Part shown: positions 25,078 to 34,058 of the stretch, one piece after another | How positions within the stretch are numbered: position 1 is the stretch's first letter | How the letters are laid out: the number at the start of each line of letters is the position of its first letter | Source of the DNA: JABMMZ01 sp044377005 | GTDB taxonomy: Bacteria; Bacteroidota; Bacteroidia; NS11-12g; UBA955 | Assembly (NCBI GenBank): GCA_044377005.1 | Contig: JBILJV010000009.1 | Location: 1 to 55,511, forward strand | Direction of reading: 5' to 3' | Length of the DNA stretch: 55,511 nt | Notes under the pieces: generated by a model | The model's database searches: none | What the model was told of the DNA's origin: nothing | Seen by the model: only the letters and a program-made list of their open reading frames with translations | Translations under genes and position numbers: made by a program

Positions 25078-26355
25078 ATGGAAATAATAATTATAATAGG
25101 TTTAATTCTACTTAACGGAATATTCTCAATGTCAGAAATGTCATTGGTTTCATCAAGAAAATTTAAACTTGAAAATGCAAAAAAGAAAGGAAAAAAAGGG
25201 GCGGAAACAGCCTTAGAACTATCTGACAATCCAACAAAATTTTTAAGCACTGTGCAAATTGGAATTACCTTAATTGGGATTTTACTTGGTGTGTATAGTG
25301 GCGAAAAATTAACCAATAATGTTTTTGATTTTTTAGTACAATTTGAATTAATCAAGAACTATGCAGATCATTTATCAACTGGAATAATTGTGGTTTTTGT
25401 AACCTATTTGTCTATTGTATTAGGCGAATTATTACCAAAAAGAATTGCCATGACTTTCCCTGAACCTATTGCTATTGTTTTATCAAAACCAATGAAAATT
25501 CTATCTGTAATTACTTCACCATTTGTTTGGCTTTTAACTTCCACCAATGATATTTTGTTGAAAATAATGGGAATTAAAAAAACAAGCGATAGCAAAGTTT
25601 CAGAAGAAGAAATAAAATCAATTATCAAAGAAAGTGCAGAAGGTGGAGAAATTCAAGACATTGAACACAATATTATGGAACGTGTTTTTGAATTGGGCGA
25701 TAGAAAAGTTAATACCTTATTTACTCACAGAAGTGAAATGGTCTATTTTACTTTACAAGACAATTGGGAAGAAATTAAAACTAAAATAAACGAAGAAAAA
25801 CACTCGGCTTATCCCGTAAGTAAGTCGAATGATTTAGACGATATCATAGGAATTGTTTTACTAAAAGATTTATTTACACCTTCATCTGATTCTGAATTTA
25901 ATATTAAAGAATATATAAAAGATCCGATTTACTTTAATGAAAACACCTTTGCCTATAAAGTGTTAGAAACCTTTAAAAAAGAAAAAATGCACTATGGAAT
26001 TGTTGTAGATGAATATGGAACAACACAAGGAATTGTTACTATGGATGATGTAGTAGACGCATTGGTGGGAGATGTTACTGAAAATGACCAATATGAATAC
26101 CAACTAACACGACGTGACGAAAATACTTGGTTAGTTGATGGACAATATTCAATTCTTGATTTTATAAAATACTTTAATATAGAACTGAAAGAAAACTACC
26201 AATCAAAGTTCACAACGGTTGCCGGACTCATTATCTATAACAAAAGTACTTTGCCAGAAATTGGTCAAAAAACTAGAATAGATAATTATGAATTAGAAAT
26301 CATTGATAAAGACGGTCAACGAATTGATAAAATTTTGGTTACAAAAATACAGTAA
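25078..26355 (+). CDS. CNNM/CorC-type transporter-like protein (hemolysin family)
   Basis: A 425-residue protein in three parts. An N-terminal DUF21/CNNM membrane domain (about 1-175) has three to four helices and the signature GELLPKRIAMTFPE. A pair of CBS domains (about 190-330) follows, including YGIVVDEYGTTQGIVTMDDVVDALVGD. The C-terminal CorC_HlyC domain (about 345-425) contains WLVDGQYSILDFIKYF and TVAGLIIY. This family (YfjD/YtfL/CorB type) is linked to magnesium or other cation efflux; the hemolysin name is historical. Full-length and intact. It ends the accessory stretch that contains the PIN remnant. Confidence 0.88.
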   Translation: MEIIIIIGLILLNGIFSMSEMSLVSSRKFKLENAKKKGKKGAETALELSDNPTKFLSTVQIGITLIGILLGVYSGEKLTNNVFDFLVQFELIKNYADHLSTGIIVVFVTYLSIVLGELLPKRIAMTFPEPIAIVLSKPMKILSVITSPFVWLLTSTNDILLKIMGIKKTSDSKVSEEEIKSIIKESAEGGEIQDIEHNIMERVFELGDRKVNTLFTHRSEMVYFTLQDNWEEIKTKINEEKHSAYPVSKSNDLDDIIGIVLLKDLFTPSSDSEFNIKEYIKDPIYFNENTFAYKVLETFKKEKMHYGIVVDEYGTTQGIVTMDDVVDALVGDVTENDQYEYQLTRRDENTWLVDGQYSILDFIKYFNIELKENYQSKFTTVAGLIIYNKSTLPEIGQKTRIDNYELEIIDKDGQRIDKILVTKIQ

Positions 26356-26379
26356 AAAAGGAGATGAAATAAAATCTAT

Positions 26380-26550
26380 ATGCAATCGGTGGACTTAAAA
26401 AACAAATTAAGATCAGATGCTTATGTTGCATTAACAATCTTTGATACAGATGAAGCAAATAAAACATTAACTATCTTTAAAAAAAAATCCTCAGATTCTA
26501 TTGACAAAAATGTAATTGAACTTGGTGAATCTTTTTTAAATAATAAATGA
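26380..26550 (+). CDS. Short hypothetical ORF, 56 residues
   Basis: ATG at 26380 to TGA at 26548-26550, whose last bases overlap the ATG of the next gene (ATGA), suggesting translational coupling. The peptide is polar and mixed (ALTIFDTDEANKTLTIFKKK; VIELGESFLNNK) without a signal peptide. It has no recognisable family and could be a fragment of a longer gene. Confidence 0.35.
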   Translation: MQSVDLKNKLRSDAYVALTIFDTDEANKTLTIFKKKSSDSIDKNVIELGESFLNNK

Positions 26551-27401
26551 GATCATACCTGATTATAACAATAACCCAATTACTGTTTATGGCTTGTGAC
26601 TCACAAGTCGCTAATAACAATTCCTCTAAAGAAAATATTAAGAAAAAGGTTACAGAATGGATATTATCTAATGCTGACTTTCCATCTTCATACAAGTCAA
26701 TTTCATTTGCCAGTTTTGAAGTGATTGACTTTAATGTGACAGGATATTCTTCAAAAAAGTATTACAGAATAACCCATAAGTACAAACTAAATTCAAGGAA
26801 TAACAAAGAGGTTTTAAATACGCATTTATTTGTCCTTACAGAAAATCACAAAGTTTCAATTATTTCCGAAGAAGAAACTTTAATGTTGCAAAGTGTTCCG
26901 CCTTCAGTATTTGATTGGGCAATTAATTTTGGAGAGAAATTCGAATATACAGATTATGGTGACCTAGAGGAGAATTACTATTTTCAGAAATTTCGTGATT
27001 ATAAACAAATTGGAGGACATTTATGGAAAGACTTTGATTATTTGGATGATGAGTGTCTTGAGGAGTTTACAAAGGCAATTAACACTAATTCGAAACAAAA
27101 ATTGACAGTCAAAAGAGTTATTCGAGCAATTCCGAAATTTTCAAACACTTTAGATTCACTAGGATTAAATGAATTGGGAATGTCTCTTAGTAAAGTTTAC
27201 AACAATAACCCAAGGCAAAATTTTATTGTAATTAAGGACAACTTAAATGATTCAGAAGGATTTTGGCTTTCTGATTTTAATAAACAAAAACAGCATTTAA
27301 ACTTGGTTGAAATTGAAACAGGCCTTGTTAAAAAAAACCCTGTTGACCAATCATTTGTTAAGTCAAATTGTTTCATTATGGAAATGCAACAAAGTGAATA
27401 A
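26547..27401 (+). CDS. Lipoprotein of unknown function
   Basis: A 284-residue protein with a lipoprotein signal (LIITITQLLFMACDS). The mature region begins with an Asn/Ser-rich linker and then an alpha/beta region with SYKSISFASFEVIDF and YRITHKYKLNS, a pattern I associate loosely with small Bacteroidota lipoproteins. Acidic and aromatic-rich central segments (WKDFDYLDDECLEEF) follow. It overlaps a short upstream ORF by 4 nt. The function is not recognised, and no enzyme motif is seen. Confidence 0.6.
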   Translation: MRSYLIITITQLLFMACDSQVANNNSSKENIKKKVTEWILSNADFPSSYKSISFASFEVIDFNVTGYSSKKYYRITHKYKLNSRNNKEVLNTHLFVLTENHKVSIISEEETLMLQSVPPSVFDWAINFGEKFEYTDYGDLEENYYFQKFRDYKQIGGHLWKDFDYLDDECLEEFTKAINTNSKQKLTVKRVIRAIPKFSNTLDSLGLNELGMSLSKVYNNNPRQNFIVIKDNLNDSEGFWLSDFNKQKQHLNLVEIETGLVKKNPVDQSFVKSNCFIMEMQQSE

Positions 27402-27410
27402 AAACTAAGC

Positions 27411-27438
27411 TACTTTTCCCAAGCCCAAAACTTATTTT
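27411..27438 (+). repeat. Decayed half copy of the boundary repeat
   Basis: CTTTTCCCAAGCCCAAAACTTAT closely resembles the right end of repeat D (CTTCGCCAAGCCCCAAAACGTTAT), differing by a few bases. It has no matching left half. It lies after the lipoprotein gene and suggests that the cassette-like region once extended to about 27.4 kb. Confidence 0.35.
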
Positions 27439-27468
27439 ATAAAAAGTGCAAACAAAACAACCAACATA

Positions 27469-29277
27469 ATGAGAAATATAATTATCCAGTATTGGGTTAC
27501 TATCATCACATTTATATCTTTCATATTGCCCTCGAATGCACAACATTGCGAGTGGGATAACTCTGCATTAATAGCAGTGCGACCATTGTATAACGGGGAA
27601 TTTGTTGAAGATTTACAAATTGAATTGATAAGTACCGACAATCCTTATAGTACAAAAATTGAAACTCACCGAAACGGCATATATACTATTTACAAAGACA
27701 ACACTAAATCTTTTGCTAAACGAAAAGACATAAACAGAATAAAAAATAGGGCCTATTTTGATTTTATTCAGAACGATTACGTAGTTTTAACCGGTAATCA
27801 TTTTAAGGAAAGTATCTTTATAAAAATTACGGATGTAAGCGGCAATGACAATAGGCAAAAAATTGCAACCCAAATTATACCCGTTTCTAAGGAGAATTTA
27901 TTGGGATTATGTGGTATAAGTGGTGGTTTAAGGAGTTTCGATTCTTTATACAAACCAATTGTTATTGTTCTAAGTTCGGAAAGGTCGATGAACCAATATC
28001 ATTATGAATTACCTACAATAACAATGCTATCTGAAACGTTTTACACGCCAGCAGTTTTATATAAAAATGATTCTATTGTTTTTCAAATGATACAAACGGG
28101 TGTTATTAACAGAGAAACGACAAAAACCATTGAACACGAATTTTTCAAAATACTTCCCCATCAATTTGCCTTGCAACATTTTGATTCTTTGAAAAATATT
28201 TATGTAGATGAACAAGGTTGGGTGTTGGACCATGTACCACTAAAGCAACCTATAAATTCAAGTAATTCAAACAATAATAACACTAAATCTAATGATAATT
28301 TACCTCAACCAATACTCCCCAAAAAAGTAGCAGAAATGTATGACGAAATACCCACCCTTAAAGCTTTTATAGCCCACAAACTGGCAAATGGCAATGAGAG
28401 TATGGAAAAGTATTATCTTAAACAAAACATAGAGCAAATTAATAGTACCTTTTTGTATGAATATCTTGTTACTTATAATAAAATTGATTCTCAAAAACTA
28501 GAATTCGATTTAGGCGGAGATAGGAATATGGATTATTGCATTGTACATCGAAAGCCTATACCACATATAGACTTTTATATCTTTGATAATGTTTTGAGGA
28601 AATATGTTTTAGACACATTGATGAGTAAAGCGCCTTATTTATATCTCAATTTAAAAGAATATAAATTAATAACGGCTGATTATGCATTGCCACAGCCGTC
28701 TAAAACAAATAAAATACAAACCTATAAACGATGGAATAATGATTGGATATTGATAGAATGGGAATTACAAGATTACCTTACACCCCATAATCCTCAAAGT
28801 ATAAATGAAGCCAGACGCAGACGTTTGAATGACACTTTATGTACTTACGATTCCAAAACTAAGCAGTATATCCAACAGGCAGATTATAACTTTGACGGTT
28901 ACATTGATACTAGAACAGCTCATGATAGTAATGTCGTTTTTCATAATACAAGCTATTATTGCGAAAAATTTGACTACTACATCTATAACAATGAAAAAGG
29001 CAAAGCTATCAAAGATGAATTTTTAAGTTCAGGCACTTTCACTTTTAACTTCTCCAATAAAACTGCAACTGGCTATACTGAAGAAAGAAATTATACAAAT
29101 AAAAATGTTTGGCAAACCATTTCACATAAATACGAATGGATTGATAGTAAATTCATAAAAACAGAAATTGTGGAGCAAATTCAAGCTTGTCCCAATTGTG
29201 AAAGAATAATTACGATTACATCTAAACTAATTGATGGCAAATGGCAACAGGTCGATTATTATCCTGGGGCTGAATAA
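27469..29277 (+). CDS. Large secreted protein of unknown function
   Basis: A 602-residue protein with a signal peptide (VTIITFISFILPSNAQ). The first 120 residues contain a beta-rich region (IELISTDNPYSTKIETHRNGIYTIY) and a later FDFIQNDYVVLTGNHF. A Ser/Asn-rich linker (residues about 264-280) separates it from a C-terminal part with the pattern FDLGGDRNMDY, WNNDWILIEWELQDY and DYNFDGYIDTRTA, which looks like FG-GAP or calcium-binding strand-turn repeats. CPNCERI near the end has a CxxC. I do not recognise the protein. No T9SS sorting domain is present. Confidence 0.6.
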   Translation: MRNIIIQYWVTIITFISFILPSNAQHCEWDNSALIAVRPLYNGEFVEDLQIELISTDNPYSTKIETHRNGIYTIYKDNTKSFAKRKDINRIKNRAYFDFIQNDYVVLTGNHFKESIFIKITDVSGNDNRQKIATQIIPVSKENLLGLCGISGGLRSFDSLYKPIVIVLSSERSMNQYHYELPTITMLSETFYTPAVLYKNDSIVFQMIQTGVINRETTKTIEHEFFKILPHQFALQHFDSLKNIYVDEQGWVLDHVPLKQPINSSNSNNNNTKSNDNLPQPILPKKVAEMYDEIPTLKAFIAHKLANGNESMEKYYLKQNIEQINSTFLYEYLVTYNKIDSQKLEFDLGGDRNMDYCIVHRKPIPHIDFYIFDNVLRKYVLDTLMSKAPYLYLNLKEYKLITADYALPQPSKTNKIQTYKRWNNDWILIEWELQDYLTPHNPQSINEARRRRLNDTLCTYDSKTKQYIQQADYNFDGYIDTRTAHDSNVVFHNTSYYCEKFDYYIYNNEKGKAIKDEFLSSGTFTFNFSNKTATGYTEERNYTNKNVWQTISHKYEWIDSKFIKTEIVEQIQACPNCERIITITSKLIDGKWQQVDYYPGAE

Positions 29278-29525
29278 ATTAATTAAAATTAAAAACACAA
29301 TTTTATATCCTCTTAAAGGTAAAAGAATTAGTAATCTTAATCCCTTAACTACGTTTAGCTATTACGTTACTTGATTAGGTTAATAGTGAAACTAAAGTAC
29401 AATGCTGAACATATTTGGTTTTATTTGTATTGATATTAAATTTGAACATTGCTTAATACTAAATCCCAATTAAAAAATCACCCATTGGCAAAATATTTTA
29501 TAAAAGTAAAACAACAAAACAACCT

Positions 29526-30797
29526 ATGAATAAAATCATAATCCTTGTAGTATTTATATCATTAACAATCAACCTATTTGCTCAACCAGGTGATGAGCCT
29601 ACATACATAAACGAAAAGGCCTACACACAAGCATTTTTGCATTGCGTGACCGATGAAAAACATTTTGCCACATATGCCATTGAAGCACATTCAGGCAATT
29701 TTGATATTACGGAACCTTTCAAGTGCAAATTACATATTCCTACGGGAATTAATAAAATTTGGCGAGATGCAGAAAATAGTAACTTACACACGAAGGGAGA
29801 CTATGATTACTCCCATGACTTTTGGGTTGGAATTAGATTTAATTTTTATGTAGGTGGCGTATTGGTTTCAAAAGCCATTAAAAAAATAGAAAAACCTCAA
29901 AAAGACACCAATTCATTTACATTTTACTTTAACTTAGACCCACTTGATTTCGAACAAAGCAAAGGTGATATCAATATTGCATATATTGAATGCTTGAAGA
30001 ACATTAAAAACAAAGGAAGTCAACTTGGGATTGAAGCAGCTCTGACTTCAAAAAATTTAAATCACAAAAATTACATTCCGATTGCTTATGGCAGTTTTTA
30101 CCTTCGTTATGATGATTTAAAATACAGAGAATGGACAAAATCGGCAACGGATTATAACATTCAACTTAAGCAATTGGCAGACAGTACTATGAAAAGTATT
30201 TTCGGTGAAACAGGATTTTATAAAAACTTCGCAATGACTTGCCTTCAAAATCCTTGTGAAAAAGGTTATTTTTATAACAATTCTTTTGTATCAAACAACC
30301 CTTGCTCTACACAACCACAAGACAGTTGCAAAGAAGCAATTATATCCTATAGTTACATAAAAAATGGTGTACCGCTAAAAATCAAACTGCTAATTACAAT
30401 CACGGAAAACAGAAACTTAGTAAATATAGAAAACAACCCATTTGGTAAAAATAAAATTCCTTTAGAAAGGCAAAACCTACTGTCTATCTCTGAGATTCAA
30501 AAAACTATTAATAAGAAATTCTCCAAAGATAGTATAGTGATTCTTCCTTATGGAAATGCTTTAGTCTATTCAAATACTCGCATTAAGCAGCCGGAATACA
30601 AAGATGAGGGTAATAAGTTGAATAGAGATCCAGGATACCGATTGATAAAAGTAAGCAAAGCTGGAAAAAACTGGGAAAATGGATTTGTTTACATAGCCCG
30701 AAGTAAAGACCTAAAAATGCAGAAAAGAGTTTATCACTTTGATGCCGTTACCGGAAAACTTCTTTTTATTACTGAAATTTACAATGTTACAAATTAG
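29526..30797 (+). CDS. Secreted protein of unknown function
   Basis: A 423-residue protein with a clean signal peptide (MNKIIILVVFISLTINLFAQ). The mature part is beta-rich (IRFNFYVGGVLVSKAIKKIEK; FTFYFNLDPLDFEQSKGDINIAYIECL). A cysteine-rich loop (CLQNPCEKGYFYNN, then CSTQPQDSC) is present near residues 240-270. The C-terminal stretch resembles PepSY- or lipoprotein-like beta-alpha segments (QNLLSISEIQKTINKKFS; RVYHFDAVTGKLLFITEIY). The family is not recognised. It stands 248 nt downstream of the previous secreted protein and could be expressed separately. Confidence 0.58.
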   Translation: MNKIIILVVFISLTINLFAQPGDEPTYINEKAYTQAFLHCVTDEKHFATYAIEAHSGNFDITEPFKCKLHIPTGINKIWRDAENSNLHTKGDYDYSHDFWVGIRFNFYVGGVLVSKAIKKIEKPQKDTNSFTFYFNLDPLDFEQSKGDINIAYIECLKNIKNKGSQLGIEAALTSKNLNHKNYIPIAYGSFYLRYDDLKYREWTKSATDYNIQLKQLADSTMKSIFGETGFYKNFAMTCLQNPCEKGYFYNNSFVSNNPCSTQPQDSCKEAIISYSYIKNGVPLKIKLLITITENRNLVNIENNPFGKNKIPLERQNLLSISEIQKTINKKFSKDSIVILPYGNALVYSNTRIKQPEYKDEGNKLNRDPGYRLIKVSKAGKNWENGFVYIARSKDLKMQKRVYHFDAVTGKLLFITEIYNVTN

Positions 30798-31119
30798 TAA
30801 CTCAGATTAACCATAAAATTCAATAGGCTTGTTAAACATTCGATTCTCACACAATACCATTTAGATTAATATCTCCAAAACTAACATTCTCCAATCCTAA
30901 GGGAACCAAATCTTTAGCCCTCTAAAGCAATAATGTTAACTTCAACTAGCCATAAACCTACTATTCCCACTAGCAACCTTTTTCTAAGTTTAATCTAGTA
31001 TTCTTAGGGTATCCCAACTATTCAATCCCAAAAAAACATTATTAATTCAATCTACCAACTAGAACTTTTATCTTTGCACTCGCTTTTGCTTTCAATTAAA
31101 AAATAGGCATCACAATTAA
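30798..31119 (+). promoter_or_regulatory. 322-nt intergenic region with a TAnnTTTG box
   Basis: The region is AT-rich and without a credible ORF. TATCTTTG at 31069-31076 fits the -7 consensus, 43 nt upstream of the monooxygenase ATG, so a start near 31083 is likely. No good -33 TTG at 19 nt is seen. I see no hairpin strong enough to call a terminator. Confidence 0.35.
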
Positions 31120-32565
31120 ATGGAGAATTTTAAAGCTACTGAATGGACCGTTTGTGAGGAATGCAAAGGACTCGGTAAAAAAAACCGTGCAGTTAAAAAA
31201 AAAGTAAAGAAACTTCACCATTCTTCAACCCAATCAAGTGAAGTAACAGAAGACACACAGCCTCAGTTCCATTTAGAAAATTGTTTGGTTTGTGATGGCA
31301 AAGGACTTATTTCATCTGTCTCCCCTCCTACTATTGATACAGCGCATTTTCCACATGTGGCCATTATCGGTGCAGGTATTGGTGGAGTTGCGCTTGCGGT
31401 AGCTTGTTTACACCGTGGTATTCCTTTTACTTTGTATGAACGTGACGATAGTTTTAATGCACGATCGCAAGGATATGGATTAACCTTACAGCAAGCAAGT
31501 AAAGCCATGTCTGGATTGGGTATTTCTAAACTCAATAAAGGGGTGGTTTCTACCAAACATATTGTGCACAATACAGAGGGCAAAGTAGTTGGTGAATGGG
31601 GCATGCGTAAGTGGATGGAAATAAACCCCAAGGCGGCACCTCGAAAAAACAACATCCACAACATACACATTGCCCGTCAGGAATTGCGGTTGGAATTGCT
31701 CAATCAACTTGGCAAACACTCCGAAGTGCAATGGGGACATCAACTGACCGAACTAAAAACGACCGACTCAAATAACATAAAATTGAGTTTTACGGTCAAC
31801 GATTCCATAAAACAGGTAAACGCAGATTTGGTAGTAGGTGCCGATGGGATAAGAAGTGTTGTGCGTAAAATTATCATTGGCGAAGAAACCACTCCCCTGC
31901 TTTATTTAGGTTGTATCGTTATTTTAGGCATTTGCAAACTAAGTGAATTAAAACATATCCAAAGTCACTTGCTCGATTCGGCTACAGTTTTTCAAACTGC
32001 CAATGGTCACGAGCGTATTTACATGATGCCTTATGACTCTGAATCGGTTATGTGGCAATTAAGTTTTCCTATGTCCGAAGAGGAAGCCAAAACATTAAGC
32101 GCAAAAGGTGCCACTGCGCTAAAAGAAGAAGCCTCTAATAGAATAAATTGGCATACACCCATTCCTGAAATTTTAGCAGCAACAGATCTCGTCAATATTT
32201 CGGGATACCCTGTCTATGACAGAGAATTACTAAATCCAGAATGGCTAGCAAAGGCAGGACCAATCACTTTAATTGGCGATGCCGCCCATCCTATGAGTCC
32301 GTTTAAAGGACAAGGAGCCAATCAAGCTTTAATTGATGCATTGGTGCTAGCAAGAACCATTTATACCAATTGCAAATCATCCAATCAATGGCAAAAAACG
32401 GGATTAAGAACACAGGTTTTATCTGAGTTTGAAAATGACATGATTCACCGCAGTGCAGTTAAAGTCAAAGAATCGAGGGCAGCGGCACAATTCCTTCATT
32501 CAGATGTTGTATTACAAGAGGGTAATATAACACGTGGCGGTTGTGCCAAAACTTTAATGGAATAG
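31120..32565 (+). CDS. FAD-dependent monooxygenase with N-terminal DnaJ-like zinc motif
   Basis: A 481-residue protein. Residues 12-61 carry two CxxCxGxG motifs (CEECKGLG, Cys12/Cys15; CLVCDGKG, Cys55/Cys58) like one zinc unit of DnaJ, linked by a basic stretch of lysines. From about residue 78 the protein is a PHBH-type flavin monooxygenase: the FAD GAGIGG loop, GADGIRSVVRKI, and the late GDAAHPMSPFKGQGANQAL. Such enzymes hydroxylate small aromatic substrates with NAD(P)H and oxygen; the substrate is unknown. The fused zinc motif is unusual for the class and may act in protein or nucleic-acid contact. It is the first gene after a TAnnTTTG box. Confidence 0.82.
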   Translation: MENFKATEWTVCEECKGLGKKNRAVKKKVKKLHHSSTQSSEVTEDTQPQFHLENCLVCDGKGLISSVSPPTIDTAHFPHVAIIGAGIGGVALAVACLHRGIPFTLYERDDSFNARSQGYGLTLQQASKAMSGLGISKLNKGVVSTKHIVHNTEGKVVGEWGMRKWMEINPKAAPRKNNIHNIHIARQELRLELLNQLGKHSEVQWGHQLTELKTTDSNNIKLSFTVNDSIKQVNADLVVGADGIRSVVRKIIIGEETTPLLYLGCIVILGICKLSELKHIQSHLLDSATVFQTANGHERIYMMPYDSESVMWQLSFPMSEEEAKTLSAKGATALKEEASNRINWHTPIPEILAATDLVNISGYPVYDRELLNPEWLAKAGPITLIGDAAHPMSPFKGQGANQALIDALVLARTIYTNCKSSNQWQKTGLRTQVLSEFENDMIHRSAVKVKESRAAAQFLHSDVVLQEGNITRGGCAKTLME

Positions 32566-32595
32566 TCTTTTGATAGTATAGAAAGTAGCCTATTC

Positions 32596-33042
32596 ATGAA
32601 CCCAAAACTAAAAAAAACACTTACAGTCTTAGGACTCATAATTACGGTTCTTATTGTGAAATTTGCCATCGACAAGCACAATTATTACGAACTTGGTGAA
32701 CAAGATACTTTCCTATTAAATATCGGCGAACGTTTAACTATAAAAATTCGTGAAAATGGGTCGACAGGTTACCAAAATTGTTGGGTCAATGAAGTTGATT
32801 GTAAGCACTTAAAGATTAACAACAGAGATTACAAAAGCAGCTTTCATGAATCTATTGGTTATATTGGTGCTGGGGGCACAGCATACTTAACATTTATTGG
32901 AACATCAATCGGAACAGACACCATAAAAATATCAATCATTGAATCGGGTGACACTTGTTCTTGCAAAGAAAACCCTAGCAATAAAAACAATAATTTTAAT
33001 CCTCAGACAGGATATCAATTTATTGTTAATGTGAAACAATAA
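32596..33042 (+). CDS. Chagasin-like (inhibitor I42 family) membrane-anchored protein
   Basis: A 148-residue protein. A signal-anchor helix (about residues 8-24) is followed by a beta domain with RENGSTGYQ (53-60) and GAGGTAYLTF (91-100). The pattern NPTTGY plus GxGG is that of cysteine-protease inhibitors of the chagasin/I42 family, though the first motif reads NGSTGY and the third (RPW) motif is not obvious. The protein would face the periplasm. It starts 30 nt after the monooxygenase. Several cysteines (CW, CSCK) may form disulfides. Inhibition of a protease is an inference. Confidence 0.6.
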   Translation: MNPKLKKTLTVLGLIITVLIVKFAIDKHNYYELGEQDTFLLNIGERLTIKIRENGSTGYQNCWVNEVDCKHLKINNRDYKSSFHESIGYIGAGGTAYLTFIGTSIGTDTIKISIIESGDTCSCKENPSNKNNNFNPQTGYQFIVNVKQ

Positions 33043-33103
33043 AAATAGAACTATTGAAATCTCTAAACATAAATATCAACCCAATGGAGTTCTTTCTATT
33101 TAA

Positions 33104-33879
33104 ATGATTAAACAACAAATTAAACCGAGCAACCATTTTATAATTTTGAAAATCACAAAACCTCTAATCGCACTGATACTAACATTAACAACATTTTGTT
33201 CCTATGGACGTGACAAAACAAATGACAATTTTCCTACCGACTTTAAAAGAGTTCAAATAGGCATTAATTTTTCACCTGATCTTTGTTTTCGGACTTTAAA
33301 GGACAACGAAAACAGTGCTACAAGCAATATTGTTATGAAATATAACAAAGAGAGACTTTCAAAGTGGCATATACGGGTGGATTGAATGTCTGTTATAACA
33401 TCAAAAAAATCATTGGCATTGAGTTAGGCGTTCAATATTCTAACAAAGGATTCCAAACTAAGTTAGATAAGGCTGTCTCTTTAGTTCCTGACCCTGCTAA
33501 TCCAGATCAATTCAAATACATTTTCAACTATCATTACTTAGACATTCCCTTAAAGGTTAACTTTACTGTTGGGGAAAACAAGATTCGCTTTTTTAGCAGC
33601 GTAGGAATAACGACCAATGTCTTTTTAAAACAAATACAAACCAATGTTTATCACTACCCTGACCGCACGGTTAGAACTTCTAATCCAACAAGATACGATT
33701 ACAAAAAAGTAAATCTGTCACCAACCATAAGCGTTGGTATTGATTATAAAATTAACGAGAAAATGAATTTGAGAATTGAACCGACATTTAGATATGGTGT
33801 AATAGCAATCAGTGATTATCCAGTTACCGATTATTTGTATAACGGTGGACTAAATATCAGTTATTATTATGGTTTATAA
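33104..33879 (+). pseudogene. Porin-like outer-membrane protein interrupted by a frameshift
   Basis: Two overlapping pieces in different frames. 33104-33385 gives a signal peptide and the start of a barrel (RVQIGINFSPDLCFRTLK), and from about 33361 the -1 frame continues as YTGGLNVCYNIKKIIGIELG, then YHYLDIPLKVNFTV, ending RIEPTFRYGV and NISYYYGL. This is the usual order of an outer-membrane beta-barrel (OMP_b-brl_2 type) of about 255 residues. The break lies at a short A run (33361-33363), consistent with loss of one A. Either a recent mutation or a sequencing error would explain it. Confidence 0.7.
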
Positions 33880-34058
33880 ATCACAATCTTCAAGACCATT
33901 TTAACAAATTTTATAAAATCAAGTTTATTTTCTCCGATTTCCCATTTATTAGTTCAAAATGCAACAATCCGCAAAAAGAATACAAACAACCTGAATTTGT
34001 ATTATACTGACTATAAAAGATTAATACACTTTTGTACCCTCAATTAAAAGTTAGAAAA

